64,000 nucleotides of DNA from Hygrophila difformis (GCA_030278955.1 JAOANR010000011.1:47045417-47109416); one strand, 5' to 3'; numbered from the stretch's first letter, positions 33,721-45,760 are shown. Notes: a model not told the origin generated them from the sequence alone. A program made the numbers and translations.

Positions 33721-35448
33721 TGGACTTGCCTTCAAAATTATCAACAACAAGTTGAAGAATTTTTTGAATGATTTTGGAAATTACTTATGTAGCTTGATAT
33801 GAGAAAAATGGAAGGAAGTAATATGCCAATTTATACTGAATCCAGTCATGGTTTTGTGTAGGGTTTGATAGGATTGATTTCCACTATGGAAATGTGCCAA
33901 ACAGTAGATTGTAAGAAGGTAGTGTTTGAATTGTGGGAAAAAAGAAATAAGGTGAGGAAGAAAGAGTTAGGAATTGTTTGAAAAATCTTTGTTATTGTAA
34001 CATGTTTGTTCAATTTGACTTTGACTAAATTCACAATAAACAAGAAAATTTAGGTAGTTCAACTGAATTATTTGTAATAAATAATAAAAACTATATGTAA
34101 TAAGTTTATCATTGTAGTTTTAACTAATTGAAGCCTACGGCCGAATTGAGACGAAGGACTAGTAGTAAGCTGAATTCAAGTGATTTGTCTCCTAACTTCA
34201 AGTGGAATTTCATTTTTTGCTTTTTTTTTTTGAAGTATGTGTGTGATATTATTGGAGTTGGAGCCACTTGATAATTTGAGATATTTATAAGTTTTATTAT
34301 TATTATTATTATTATTTATTATTTATTATTTTTATATTGGAGTTCGACTTGTCAAGAGCTTTCTAAATATACCAAAGCATAAATGGGTGGAAAGGAGCAT
34401 TGGGCCAATATAATGGAAACAAACACATTATGTATATACGTACTTAAATAAAAGACGTATCCTATTGTGAGGTCGTCATGGTATATTAAAATAGCTGTAA
34501 TGAAACTGTAACGTACCAGACAAATTACACTTTGAAAACATTTTTTTTTTCTTTCGTTTTTCGTGAGCAAGAAAGTGTACCAATGCTTAGGAAAATTTTC
34601 TGAATTTGACATTATTATTTGTGGAGCCAAAAAATTGACCTTGAGTGAAATGAGTATGCCCGTCTAGTATTGGATCTGTTTGATTTTAAAGGCCCAAGAA
34701 AGCTTACAAATTTAAATGGGCTAAATCTACATTTTTAATCAACATTAAAAGCCCAAGAATTTATTGGGCTCTGTTTAGTCCTATTATCCTAAGCCCAATT
34801 TCACACCACAAGGCATTTAGTATGTATTTTGGTGAAGTCCTCCATTCCATTTGTCACTTTATAATTTGTGTGTCATGAACCACATCACCCTTTCCTAGCT
34901 TATATAGATAGGTTGTCAAAAAAATAAAAAAAAAAATGTGATACGTTAGAAGCAGGGGAATATTGAGACAGCAAATGTCGTGGTCGAACAAGAATCACAA
35001 ATGTGGCTTGGGGAGGCACACTTTTGGTCCAAGTCACCGATAGAATTAGTCCCTGTTTTGCTTTCAAACGATCTTCGGACATCCTTTGCAGGTTGATGTT
35101 TGTCTTTTCATTGATTTCAAAAAATATAATAATGGTATTTTGAATTTATTTAAATTGATTTCCGTCTGAATTAGTAAATGAATAGAAGTTTGAATGATCG
35201 GCGCAGACGAGGTAACGTACCCAATTTACTGCAAATCTTGGAAATTATTGAAATTATTTAAATTTTTTTTGCATCACAGAATAATGAGCCCCACACAATT
35301 AAATATTACTTACAAGACCTTTTTTTATACAGTGAAATAAAGAAGATAATATTAAAAACGGGGGAAAAGAAACCGTGAAATGAAAAGTCATGGAAAAGTG
35401 AATTAGCATATGGTGGTCCACCTAGCTATAACACATATGGAACCCATT
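33721..35448. other. CASP-like upstream region and intergenic DNA
   Basis: Contains the 5' flank of the CASP-like gene, an (ATT)n tract at about 34297-34332 and several GCCCAA words near 34690-34800. No further gene is recognised. Confidence 0.5.
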
Positions 35449-35616
35449 CACTACAATTTTCTATTTTAACAACCGAAAATATTTGGTAAAATTCGGTAGC
35501 TAAAGGGGTTAGCGACCGAATTTGCAACCGAAATTCATTAGCGACCATAATTTTAGCGACCGTACTCGTTAGCTACCACAATTTTAGCGACCGAATTCGG
35601 ATTTTTTCTAGTAGTG
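35449..35616. mobile_element. CACTA (En/Spm) MITE, 168 bp
   Basis: The left end CACTACAATTTTC and right end TTTTTTCTAGTAGTG are CACTA-type inverted termini. They are flanked by the 3-bp direct repeat ATT (35446-35448 and 35617-35619). The interior has repeated TAGCGACCGAATT-like words in both orientations, typical of CACTA subterminal repeats. Confidence 0.85.
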
Positions 35617-35812
35617 ATTGTTCGATATATACTAGCTAGTACTACCTCCGTCTCGATATATTTGTTGCGGATGGTTTTTTGGCACTATTCACTGTTTAAC
35701 TTTGATTCGAATTTTTATCATAGCTATGTAAGAAAAAATATAGTCAAGTGAGATCTTGTTAGATTTATCTAATCTTGTAGTTTTAGACAATTAACTTTTT
35801 ATAATTTTTCGT

Positions 35813-36671
35813 TGAGACTTTGCAGATTAGTTTCCCCGATGGTTTTTCACTAGGTTGTGGTAGCTCAAGTAGAGTACCACGGTGTGGTCTTGTGTGGGAG
35901 AAACCGGAAAGAGGCTGGTGGAAGATCAATACTGACGGGTCGTCTTTTGGCAACCCGGGGCCAGCAGGTATTGGTGGGGTTATCCGCGATGATACAGGGG
36001 CTGTGATTTTCACCTTATCGGATTTCATCGGGTTTGCTGATTCGACTGAGGCCGAAGTAACGGCTATTAGTCGGGTGTGCTCGGCGCTTGCACGTGATCA
36101 AGGCTTCCCGCTAGGTCGTTTGGTGTTTGAGTGTGACTCCTCCAATGTTGTGAAATGGTTGCATGAACCGGAGCTCTTTCCTTGGCGATTCAGGGAGCTG
36201 TTGGGCCCCATTTTGGTGATTAAGAAGCAAGCTGGTGAGATGAAGGTGGTTCACATTTTGCGAGAACGTAATAGCATGGCGGATAAGTGGGCTAGAATGG
36301 GAGCCGCATGTAATGGCAGGGTCGAGGAATGGCGATAGTGTCAGGGCATTGGGCTTCATGTGTTGGCAGGTGGATGTTGCTGGTGTGCTGCTGCTGGTGC
36401 ACCGTAGATGGTGAGATTTCTACTGCTTTAGGCCCTGCTCTCATCCATTGCTGAGGGGGTGGATTGCATTCTTTGTGACTGATTGCTGGCGCACTAGTTA
36501 ATTGATGGTGTTTCATTTTGTTTTGGTTCTGTCGAGTAATGTTTGAGGATGTGGGAAAGTGTCGGGTTCAATATTGCAAGTTTGGGTTGTGATGCTACAG
36601 ACCGTCGCTGTTGTTGTGTACTATTTTCTGAATTATGAATGTAACATCCTATTTTTCTCAAAAAAAAAAAA
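35813..36671 (+). mobile_element. 5'-truncated LINE fragment with poly(A)
   Basis: It contains only the end of ORF2 (RNase H), a 3' UTR and 12 A (36660-36671). The encoded protein is closely related to the ORF2 end of LINE-1. No target duplication is evident; about 20 bases of the Stowaway target appear to be missing. Confidence 0.88.
35820..36338 (+). pseudogene. LINE ORF2 remnant: RNase H domain, still open
   Basis: A 172-codon open frame matches the last part of LINE-1 ORF2 (NTDGSSFGNPGPAGIGG, STEAEVTAISRVCSALARDQ, FECDSSNVVKWL, ILRERNSMADKWARMG, EEWR). The catalytic carboxylates of RNase H are visible, but everything upstream is missing through 5' truncation. Any expression would depend on an outside promoter. 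I regard it as a fossil although it has not yet acquired a stop. Confidence 0.85.
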
Positions 36672-36765
36672 GTGATTAACCGTTAAAAATATGTATCAGC
36701 ATACGTACTGGGTGGGTCCGTAACAAAAATAGTGAGACAGAGGAAGTAGTACAATTATTACTTTG

Positions 36766-37138
36766 TGTTAGGAAATATTCGGATCGAACCGGATTACTCG
36801 AGCCACTGTCCGATTGCCCTAAGCCCTGCAAAACAACTCAAACAAACACTAACACACTTGTTAGTAATATTTAGGCTCACAGAGCCCCAAACACAAAAGT
36901 CTATACCCAACCATAGAGCAATGGAAACAACTCCTCAACCCAACCACATCCTTCATCGCCTCGCCAATCAATGGCTGCAGATGAGATCTCTCATGGAGGC
37001 CACAAAGCCATTACGGGAGAGGAGACAGACTTACCAACTTGTTTTCCAAAGGTGGGAGAAAACCACTTTTATAGGGTTCAAGGGAAACCCTAACAACATA
37101 TGGGCCGAGCCCAAATCAATGGGCCACAAAACCCAACA
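36766..37138 (-). repeat. 3' LTR of the non-autonomous element
   Basis: On the minus strand it begins TGTTGGGTTTTGTGG and ends in TTCCTAACA. The purine-rich tract AAGGTGGAGAT abuts it (37139-37149 on the plus strand). Confidence 0.9.
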
Positions 37139-39741
37139 ATCTCCACCTTGGACCATTGATCCATTTGCTCAAAGGGTATACTTGTTTGGGAACACAATCA
37201 TCATCGCCAAACATGCACATGCAACTTACCATGACGACACACACTCGCATGCAACACACCACAAAGTAAAGCACACAAAGTATCTGTTCTTATCAGTTGC
37301 AAAGCAACAACACAAAGCAAAAAAACACAGCACATAGCACATAACTAACACGAGATTCATAGCATATAAAACGTAGCACTAAGCTAAACACAAAGATATA
37401 TAGCACATTGCTCCACCTTGATTAAGCATATGAATAATGGGATCTTTCCTTGCACAACCGATGTGGAATTGGGTAACATACCCAACAATCATTCCCCTCA
37501 AACCAAGGACCACACACCATATGGCCTCTCCTCCAGCGACAATCAACTTGATCCGCAAATCATCTTGCACCGCCGCTCCTACGAACGGGACACGCCGTCT
37601 TACCATCACAATATCAGGAAGACTTTCGACACAAGGCACCAAACACGGATCTCCATCGCGATGACACAAACAAACTGAAGGTCTCCCACATACACAATCC
37701 ACCTTGAATGAAATTATCCCATTTCTCAAATTCTCATAATCACAAAGATTAACTAATTTCATGCTCAAGCTAGCAAACAAGCTCCACCTCAATTCAAGCA
37801 TATTATCCACATAGTCACAAAGACTTCAAACCACATAAAAAATCAATTTCACATAATCAAGCATGCTTCTCAATAACCAATGCACAAAGCAATATAGCTA
37901 ATTAATCACATAATGACAGCAAGTAAATTAATCAAAGCATATAAAAGGTGGGAACAAGCTTTAATACCTGAGCGGGAATGCCTAGAACCTATTCCCGACT
38001 TACCAACACTAAGAGGAGCACGCAGCACAATATTTTCCACTATCTCCTCAAAAGTACCAGACACCACTCAATTTTTGCCTCCACTTTAAAAATATTCCCA
38101 CTAACACCAATTTTCCACTAAATGAAAGGAGTGCCCAATGACGTTGATCAGCTCCCCATTACCCACTTTGACAGATTCAACTTTCCACGTTTCTGTCACA
38201 CATCTACAAATTGGATATCCATTTCTTTGACTTTTCCACATTCCATTTCATACTCCACCACAGCTGCTTCACTTTCCTTTCCTGTCTTCCAAACAGTTGC
38301 TTTGTCTTCTTCCTCAAGGGTACAAGATCTGCCCTGTTCACCCTACTTTAATTCTTCACCGGCCTTGTCATTTTCTTATTTAATTTTCGCATCCTCCCCA
38401 TCTCCTCTGCTATTTCTCCACTAGAAAGTAGCTCTTCTTCTACACTACTCTATAACTTTTTAAATTTAAACAGACCCCACTTTGTCAAATTCTCCTCTCT
38501 CCACGTTTTAATTCAAAACCCAAATGATTTGTTTTCTTCACCTGCCCATTCATTAATTCCGCACCAGTCTCAATCACAAGTGTTTCTTCTCCACCCATCA
38601 ACAATTTTCCACTCTTGAACCTCCAAGCACACAGCTTCAAAACCTGAAAGAACAATTCACGGAGACAGTGGGAGCACCGGCGTGATGGCAGGAGGTGGAC
38701 GCGGTGGAGGGACCTGGAGCAACGGGCAATGCACATGGCGGAGCTGGGCACAGATCAGCACTGGGACGGCGGTAGAGATGCTAGCGCCAGCGGTCAAGCA
38801 CACAGAGACGTTGGCGCGGCGATGGGTCTTCTCCACGCGAGCAGCGGTGGTGGCTAGTCGTGCTCAGTGGCGACGGAAGTGGCACGAGGAGGGCGGCGGC
38901 GACAGCACAGCAGCGGCGGTGCCTCTCTCCCAGACGACGGCGGAATGGAGAGGAGACGCCTTCAACAAAGCGGAACAGCGGCGGCAGCGGAGGACGGAGC
39001 ACAGCGGCAGCGGATCTGGCGGTGCGCGATGGGGCTCAGCAGCGGCGGAAGGCGACACTCGCGTCGGGCAGCGGTTCCGGCGGAGCTCACATAGCAGCAG
39101 CGATTCAGTGGCTGAGGCTTCAACGGAGATACTGCACACAGCAGTGGAACCGCGACGGAAGGGAAGGGAAGCAGCGATGAGGCTCCCAGCGGTGGAGGGA
39201 CGCCGCAACTCAGCGGTGGCTGGAACGGCAGCGGCATCAGGCGGCGGTTCCGGCGGCCTCCCTTCGGCACAGCAACAAATCGGCGAAACTGGTCTGAATA
39301 GCAGCAACACAGGAGCTGTGGTTCAAGCAGGTAGCAGGTAGCGGTCGGGCAGCGGGGTTCGCGCAGGGGCTCACACAGCAGCGGAATGCGACTCAGCAGG
39401 GGCGGCGGCGCTCGGATAAGGGAGCGGCGTACAGCAGCGGCGACGAACAGGCTCGAACAGGCAGATGGCGGTGCACATTAGGGTTTCCTCACCAAGAGGA
39501 CAACGGTTCCTCACAAAGAGGACTTGAACGGGTTTCCTCACAAAGAGGACTGATACGAAGCCTCTGCTTCTCTCCAACTCCAAATCGATTCTGCAGCATC
39601 GATTTTTCTTCTCCGTTCCTTCCAGATCCAAATCTGAAACCCTTTCGATTCTTTTTCAAATCCAAGTGTTCGCTCCAAACATAAACTGTTTCTGCCTTCA
39701 ATCGGAACAAATCCGGTTCCAACCATTAGCTCTGATACCAC
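37139..39741 (-). other. Interior of the non-autonomous LTR element, no gag or pol
   Basis: Positions 37150-38640 are ordinary non-coding-like sequence. Positions 38640-39460 are very GC-rich, full of GCGGC/GCAGC words, and open in several frames because stops are rare in such composition. The 219-codon frame at 38682 resembles no protein. Near 39490-39560 three copies of a CCTCACAAAGAGGA-like word occur. The GC-rich block could be captured host sequence. Confidence 0.6.
39729..39740 (-). other. Primer binding site, initiator tRNA-Met
   Basis: The minus strand reads TGGTATCAGAGC one base inside the 5' LTR. Confidence 0.88.
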
Positions 39742-40114
39742 TGTTAGGAAATATTCGGATCGAACCGGATTACTCGAGCCACTGTCCGATTGCCCTAAGC
39801 CCTGCAAAACAACTCAAACAAACACTAACACACTTGTTAGTAATATTTAGGCTCAGAGAGCCCCAAACACAACAGTCTATACCCAACCAGAGAGCAATGG
39901 AAACAACTCCTCAACCCAACCACATCCTTCATCGCCTCGCCAATCAATGGCTGCAGATGAGATCTCTCATGGAGGCCACACAGCCATTACGGGAGAGGAG
40001 ACAGACTTACCAACCTGTTTTCCAAAGGTGGGAGAAAACCACTTTTATAAGGTTCAAGGGAAACCCTAACAACATATAGACCGAGCCCAAATCAATGGGC
40101 CACAAAACCCAACA
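39742..40114 (-). repeat. 5' LTR of the non-autonomous element
   Basis: The partner of the left-hand LTR. About eight substitutions separate them, several clustered near the TGGGCC/TAGACC difference. Confidence 0.9.
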
Positions 40115-40124
40115 CCTTGCATGG

Positions 40125-40144
40125 ATGCAGTTTACAGGGGAAAC

Positions 40145-40180
<36 letters not shown>

Positions 40181-40536
40181 TTATTTATGGACAGCTTATT
40201 TAGACTAGAAAAAGGGAAAGTGAAAAACTAAACAAGTGAAAACAACTTACACCTAGCAAACCAAGTATTTGCCGAATCGGCCCCTAGTAGAGGTTTAATT
40301 GAGTCCGGTGGGAAGACCCTCGTTATGTAGAACAATTCATTATAAGCTCCAAGTTTAGCCAAACTATCTGCCACGAAATTGCCCTCTCTCCAAATATGCA
40401 CGAACCGACAGCTACGAAATTGAGTCCTCAATTCATGGATGTGTGCGAGCAACGAGGAAAGCCAGTCTAAGATCATGAAGGATACCAGAGAGTTCGGCTT
40501 GGAGAACAGAAATTATTTAAGGGAACGAAATTAAGC
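40125..40536 (-). pseudogene. LINE ORF2 remnant (RNase H end) with (TAA)n tail
   Basis: On the minus strand 40228-40476 encodes the end of a plant LINE RNase H domain (FVHIWREGNFVADSLAKLGA, then a PPDSIKPLLGAD tail). A short 3' UTR and an (ATT)n run on the plus strand (about 40147-40180) follow and may represent its tail. It is 5'-truncated and interrupted at 40536 by the copia insertion; no clear continuation is visible beyond 45755. Confidence 0.7.
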
Positions 40537-41029
40537 TGTTAGTTGTTGCCTTCCAAAATGAGGTGTGATTTGTTCACATGCCTAGTACTATTCAAAATGC
40601 GACTGTGGACTACTATGCATATTGCGGCTGTGGACTACTATGCATATTGCGACTTTGGACTACTATGCATATTGCGGCTGGGAATGCCTATAAATAGAGG
40701 CAAAAATATTTCATTTGAATCACCCCAAAATCATTTCATCTCATAGCATTCTTAAAGAGAGCAATAAACACCAAATATTAGTGTAGGCTCTTCTTTAGTG
40801 AGTAGCTGTTGTAAGTCTCTTGTCGAGTGGGTTTTGTGCCAGGAAATTGTTTCCAAAACCCTTTGTATTATTTCTTCCCTCATAGTGAAATAATAATTCG
40901 GTGGGGCCTGGAGGACGTAGGCAAATTTGTGCCGAACCTCGTTAAATCTTGGTATTCTCTTTATTGTTTAATTAATAGCTCCATTATTCGGGTATAATTT
41001 TGGTGGAAACTAACCCGATTTCCACAACA
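40537..41029 (+). repeat. 5' LTR of the copia element
   Basis: The 493-bp LTR starts TGTTAGTTGTTGCC and ends TTTCCACAACA. It holds three tandem 25-bp units in U3, a TATA box (CTATAAATAGAGG, about 40690) and AATAAA/AATAATAATT signals downstream. Confidence 0.95.
40599..40673 (+). repeat. Triple 25-bp tandem repeat in LTR U3
   Basis: Three head-to-tail 25-bp copies beginning GCGACTGTGGACTAC (units at 40599, 40624 and 40649) and a partial fourth lie just upstream of the TATA box. The arrangement recalls the tandem enhancer boxes in U3 of Tnt1-type elements. The same array is in the 3' LTR at about 45325-45399. Confidence 0.9.
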
Positions 41030-41031
41030 AT

Positions 41032-41043
41032 TGGTATCAGAGC
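41032..41043 (+). other. Primer binding site, initiator tRNA-Met
   Basis: TGGTATCAGAGC begins three bases after the 5' LTR. Confidence 0.95.
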
Positions 41044-41153
41044 CTTGGTTGCATAGTATGCTCTGTGGTCGCAGCTAAGCTGATCTTCCACATCAGAAAC
41101 GCATCTCGGTTGAGCTACCATTTGTGAGCTATTAATTAAACTTTGAAGCAGAA

Positions 41154-44100
41154 ATGGCGGATAGGTCCAGTGAAACGTCAACTTCAGATTCGAAGCCATT
41201 GGTGACATCGTCATCATGGACGATGGTTTCAAATGCCAAATTTGATGTCGAAATATTCGACGGTACCAATAATTTTGGTATGTGGCAGTGCGAGGTGTTG
41301 GACATCTTGTACCAGCAGGAGCTGGATGGGGCACTTGAAGAAACCAAACCAGATGGTGTTGATGATAAAGACTGGACGAGGATCAACCGCCTTGCGTGTG
41401 GTACAATTCGGCTATGTCTCTCAAAGGAGCAGAAGTATCCGCTTATGAGAGAGACGATGGCGCACAGACTGTGGAAAGAACTGGATGATAAATTCATGAA
41501 AAAGAGCACGGAGAACAAGCTCTACATGAAGACGAAGCTGTATCGATTCCAGTATTTGCCCGGTACCACGATGAATGAACACATAACAAGATTCGATTCT
41601 TTGGTCACCGATTTATTGAATCTCGACGAGAAGATAGATGATGTTGATAAGGCGCTGATACTGTTAGTTTCGCTCCCCGATGAATACGAGCATATAATTG
41701 TTAGTATGCTGACTGGAAAGGAAACAATTTCCTTTAAAGAAGTTACCACTGCCTTATATTCTAACGAGATCAGAAAGCAGGATAAGTTAGAACACAGGAG
41801 TTCGACTGGTGAGACCCATACCGTTCGGGGCCGTAGCCACAAGTACAAGCCGGACAGAAGAGGCAGATCCCAGTCAAGAGGCAGAGTGTCAAAAGACGAA
41901 TGTATCTTTTGTCACGAGAAAGGACATTGGAAGAAAGATCGTCCTAAGCTGCAAAAGAAAAAGGGGAAAGCAGTAGCAGAGGTTTGTGTTGCTGATAGTG
42001 ATGAGACAGAGTATTCTCTAGCTTGTGTCTCATCGGTAACGACGTGCACTGACGACTGGTTGCAAGACTCAGGATGCTCATTCCACATGTGTTCCAAGAA
42101 GGAGTGGTTTGTCAACCTTGAAAGTGTTGACGGTGGAGTTGTCTACCTAGCCAACAACGGATATTGCCAGATAGCTGGAGTTGGCTCAGTATATCTGAAG
42201 AACCACGATGGAACAACCAAGGTGCTGACGGAAGTTCGGTACATACCGAAATTTGCCAAGAATCTCATATCAGTGGGAGCCTTGGAAGCCAAAGGCCACT
42301 CCATCAACATTCAGAATGGGATTATGAAAGTGATCTCGGAAGCACTTGTAGTCATGAAAGGTATAAGGAAAAATAACTTATACCACTTCCAGGGAAATAC
42401 AGTGGTTGGCATTGCAGCAGCAATATCGGAAGCAAACAAGGAAGAGGAGATGACCAAGCTATGACATATGAGGCTTGGGCATGCTGGGGAAAAATCCTTG
42501 CAGACTCTGGCAAAGCAAGGATTACTAAAGGGTGCAAAGACTTGCAAACTTGAATTTTGCGAGCAATGTGTTCTGGGAAAGCAAACGCGGGTGAAGTTCG
42601 GAACAGCAATCCATAATACTAAAGGCATTATGGATTACATTCACTCAGATGTGTGGGGACCTACCAAGACGGCTTCTTTGGGAGGAAACCATTATTTTGT
42701 AACGTTTGTTGATGACTTTTCCCGGAGAGTATGGGTGTATCCCATGCAAACAAAAAATGAAGCATTCGGGAAATTCCTCGCTTGGAAGAAAATGATGGAG
42801 AACCAGACGGGGAGGAAGATTAAAGTGCTTCGATCTGATAATGGCACAGAATATCGAAATGACCCTTTTTTCGATTTGTGCAAGAAGGAAGGTATTTCCC
42901 GACATTTCACTGTGCGGGACACGCCACAACAGAATGGTGTGGCTGAACGGATGAACCGAACCTTGTTGGAGAAAGTTCGGTGTATGTTGTCCAATGCTAA
43001 TTTGGGCAAGCAGTTCTGGGCTGAAGCAGTGACATATGCGAGCCATCTAATCAATCGACTACCATCAACTGCACTTAAAGGCAAGACACCTTTGGAGGCA
43101 TGGTTTGGTAAACCTGCAAATGATTATGATTCTTTACGCGTGTTTGGTTCTGCTGCTTATTATCACGTGAAAGAATCAAAGCTGGATCCGAGGGCGAGAA
43201 AAACTGTTTTCGTAGGGATATCTTTTGGAGTAAAAGGATATCGCCTATGGTGCCCAGAGATGAAAAAGGTGATCTTTAGCAGAGATGTTACCTTCAACGA
43301 ATCGATAATGTTGAAGAAGGTAACCAAGCAGCAGCCGGATAGTACTCCCCAGCAGGTGGAGCATTATCCTCAACAAGTGGAATTTCAGACATCTACAACC
43401 AGAGAGGTAGATGGTCAACCAATAGAAGAAGATGGTCCAAGTACCGAAGAAGAGCCCAGAGAAAGTGAGGTTTTAACCCAAGAACCCCAGGAGCAACAAG
43501 ATTTACCAATTGCAATGAGGAGGCCAAGAAGAGAAACTCGGAGACCTGCTCGATTTGAAAACATGTTGGCCTATGCACTTCCTGTTATTGAAGAAGGTAT
43601 ACCACAAACTTTTCTTGATGCAAAAATTAGTCCGGAAAAAGAAAAGTGGAAGAAAGCCATGGACGAGGAAATGCATTCCCTTGAAGCAAATCACACGTGG
43701 AAGCTAGCTAAACTCCCAGAGGGAAAGAAGGTAATTGGTTGCAAGTGGGCCTATGCTCAAAAAGAAGGATTTCCAGAAAAGAATAACGTTCGCTACAAGG
43801 CAAGATTGGTAGCTAAAGGCTATGCTCAAAAGGAGGGAATTGACAACAATGAGGTATTTTCCCCTGTTGTGAAACATTCCTCTATTCGTATTTTTTTGGC
43901 CTTGGTAGCGCAGTTTGACTTGGAACTAGTTCAAATGGATGTCAAGACGGCATTTTTACATGGTGATTTGGAGGAGGAAATCTACATGACCCAACCAGAA
44001 GGATTTGAAGTTGCTGGAAAAGAAGATTGGGTTTGTAAGTTGAACAAATCGCTTTATGGATTGAAACAATCACCAAGGCAATGGTATAAGCGATTTGATC

Positions 44101-45155
44101 AATTTATGATTGGCCAGAAGTACACTAGAAGTAGTTTTGATCATTGCGTATATTTTCGTAAGCTACATGATGGATCTTTCATTTATCTTCTTCTATATGT
44201 AGATGACATGTTAATTGCTTCGAAACATAGAGGAGAGATAAACAAGTTGAAGTCCCAACTCAGCAAGGAGTTCGAAATGAAAGATCTTGGTGAAGCGAAG
44301 AAAATTCTCGGTATGGAAATAACGAGAGATATGAAGAGGGGCACTCTGAGTTTGACTCAGAAGCAATATCTGAATAAAGTATTGCAGCGGTTTGGCATGA
44401 CGAACAAAACCAAACCTGTAAGTACACCGTTTGCTCCTCATTTCAAACTTAGTGCTTCACAATGCCCGAAGACGAAGTCAAAGGTTCCTTATTCAAATGC
44501 GGTGGGTAGTTTGATGTATGCAATGGTGTGTACAAGGCCTGACATTTCACATGCAGTTGGAGTAGTGAGCAGGTACATGCATGATCCCGGTAAAGATCAC
44601 TGGCAAGCTGTGAAATGGATTCTAAGGTATATCTTGAAAACCTTAGGTATTGGATTGATATTTGAGAAGACTAATGTTACTGGTCAACATATAGTTGGGT
44701 ACTGTGATTCAGATTATGCAGGAGATCTGGATAAACGTCCATCAACTACTGGATACGTATTTACTCTTGCAAACGCACCAGTTAGTTGGAAGTCTACCTT
44801 ACAGTCAACCGTTGCTTTGTCAACAACGGAGGCAGAATACATGGCCATTACAGAAGCTGTTAAGAAAGCCATTTGGTTACAGTGATTGCTGGATGACTTA
44901 GGAGTTGGTCAGAAACATGTAACAGTGTTTTGTGACAGTCAAAATGCCATTCATCTAGCAAAGAACCAGGTATATCATGCTAGAACGAAGCATATCGACG
45001 TGCGGTATCATTTTGTGCGGGAAATAATTGAAGAAGGTGGAGTCAAGGTAAAAAAGATCAAGACCACCGAGAATCCTGCAAATATGTTGACGAAGGCTGT
45101 AATAGGTATCAAGTTCGAACACTGTTTGAACTTGATAAATGTCTCAAGAGTTTGA
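41154..45155 (+). pseudogene. copia gag-pol polyprotein, one frame with two TGA stops
   Basis: The frame from ATG at 41154 runs to a stop at 45155 (1333 codons) and is broken only by TGA at 42462-42464 and 44883-44885. Gag (residues 1-285) has the UBN2 region and a zinc knuckle CIFCHEKGHWKKDR whose fourth ligand is Arg (codon 41940-41942). Protease has DSGCSFHM near 304. The first TGA stands just before HMRLGH, where copia elements have Trp at the start of the integrase zinc-binding region. Integrase then shows DVWGP, RSDNGTEY and NGVAERMN. Reverse transcriptase has DVKTAFLHGDL and YVDDM near 1015. RNase H has GYCDSDYAGD and TTEAEYMA. The second TGA follows AIWLQ inside RNase H. Movement would require proteins supplied in trans. 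Confidence 0.95.
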
Positions 45156-45261
45156 AATTGGCGCTGGAAAGCGCACTTGGAGGTCCTGCCGAATTTTTGA
45201 TGAGGAGAATTTTCGAAAGAGATACTGTGGTTGAGATTTGGGACGCAACAAGGTAGAGATT

Positions 45262-45755
45262 TGTTAGTTGTTGCCTTCCAAAATGAGGTGTTGATTTGTT
45301 CACATGCCTAGTACTATTCAAAATGCGACTGTGGACTACTATGCATATTGCGGCTGTGGACTACTATGCATATTGCGACTTTGGACTACTATGCATATTG
45401 CGGCTGGGAATGCCTATAAATAGAGGCAAAAATATTTCATTTGAATCACCCCAAAATCATTTCATCTCATAGCATTCTTAAAGAGAGCAATAAACACCAA
45501 ATATTAGTGTAGGCTCTTCTTTAGTGAGTAGCTGTTGTAAGTCTCTTGTCGAGTGGGTTTTGTGCCAGGAAATTGTTTCCAAAACCCTTTGTATTATTTC
45601 TTCCCTCATAGTGAAATAATAATTCGGTGGGGCCTGGAGGACGTAGGCAAATTTGTGCCGAACCTCGTTAAATCTTGGGATTCTCTTTATTGTTTAATTA
45701 ATAGCTCCATTATTCGGGTATAATTTTGGTGGAAACTAACCCGATTTCCACAACA
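45262..45755 (+). repeat. 3' LTR of the copia element
   Basis: The 494-bp copy is identical to the 5' LTR except for one extra T near 45290 and one G for T near 45678. Confidence 0.95.
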
Positions 45756-45760
45756 TAAGC

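Larger units (their letters stand above)
35642..36746. mobile_element. Stowaway MITE split by a LINE fragment
   Basis: The left part (35642-35812, beginning CTACCTCCGTCTCG) and right part (36672-36746, ending GACAGAGGAAG) match the long Stowaway copies at 46110 and 48290. TA flanks lie at 35640-35641 and 36747-36748. A 5'-truncated LINE occupies the middle. Confidence 0.85.
36766..40114 (-). mobile_element. Non-autonomous LTR retrotransposon, 3.35 kb
   Basis: Two 373-bp direct repeats with TG/CA ends (36766-37138 and 39742-40114) differ at about eight positions (about 2 percent). A tRNA-Met primer site beside the right-hand LTR and a purine tract beside the left-hand LTR fix minus orientation. 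The flanks CTTTG and CCTTG form a 5-bp target duplication with one mismatch. The 2.6-kb interior has no gag or pol motifs. Confidence 0.88.
40537..45755 (+). mobile_element. Complete Ty1/copia retrotransposon, 5.2 kb, young but disabled
   Basis: LTRs at 40537-41029 and 45262-45755 flank a primer site and a single gag-pol frame. The 5-bp target duplication TAAGC is exact (40532-40536 and 45756-45760). The LTRs differ by one substitution and one single-base indel, so insertion was recent. The polyprotein sequence looks Tork/Tnt1-like. Two in-frame TGA codons and a lost zinc-knuckle cysteine disable it. Confidence 0.96.

Noticed and set aside
38682..39341. A 219-codon open frame and several overlapping frames in the GC-rich block
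   Set aside because: All strands and frames are open because GC-rich repeats of GCGGC lack stops. The products are low-complexity and resemble no protein.
41154..45155. Reading the in-frame TGA codons as programmed readthrough or selenocysteine
   Set aside because: Copia elements use one uninterrupted frame. One TGA replaces a conserved Trp, and no recoding structure is evident. Plain nonsense mutations are simpler.
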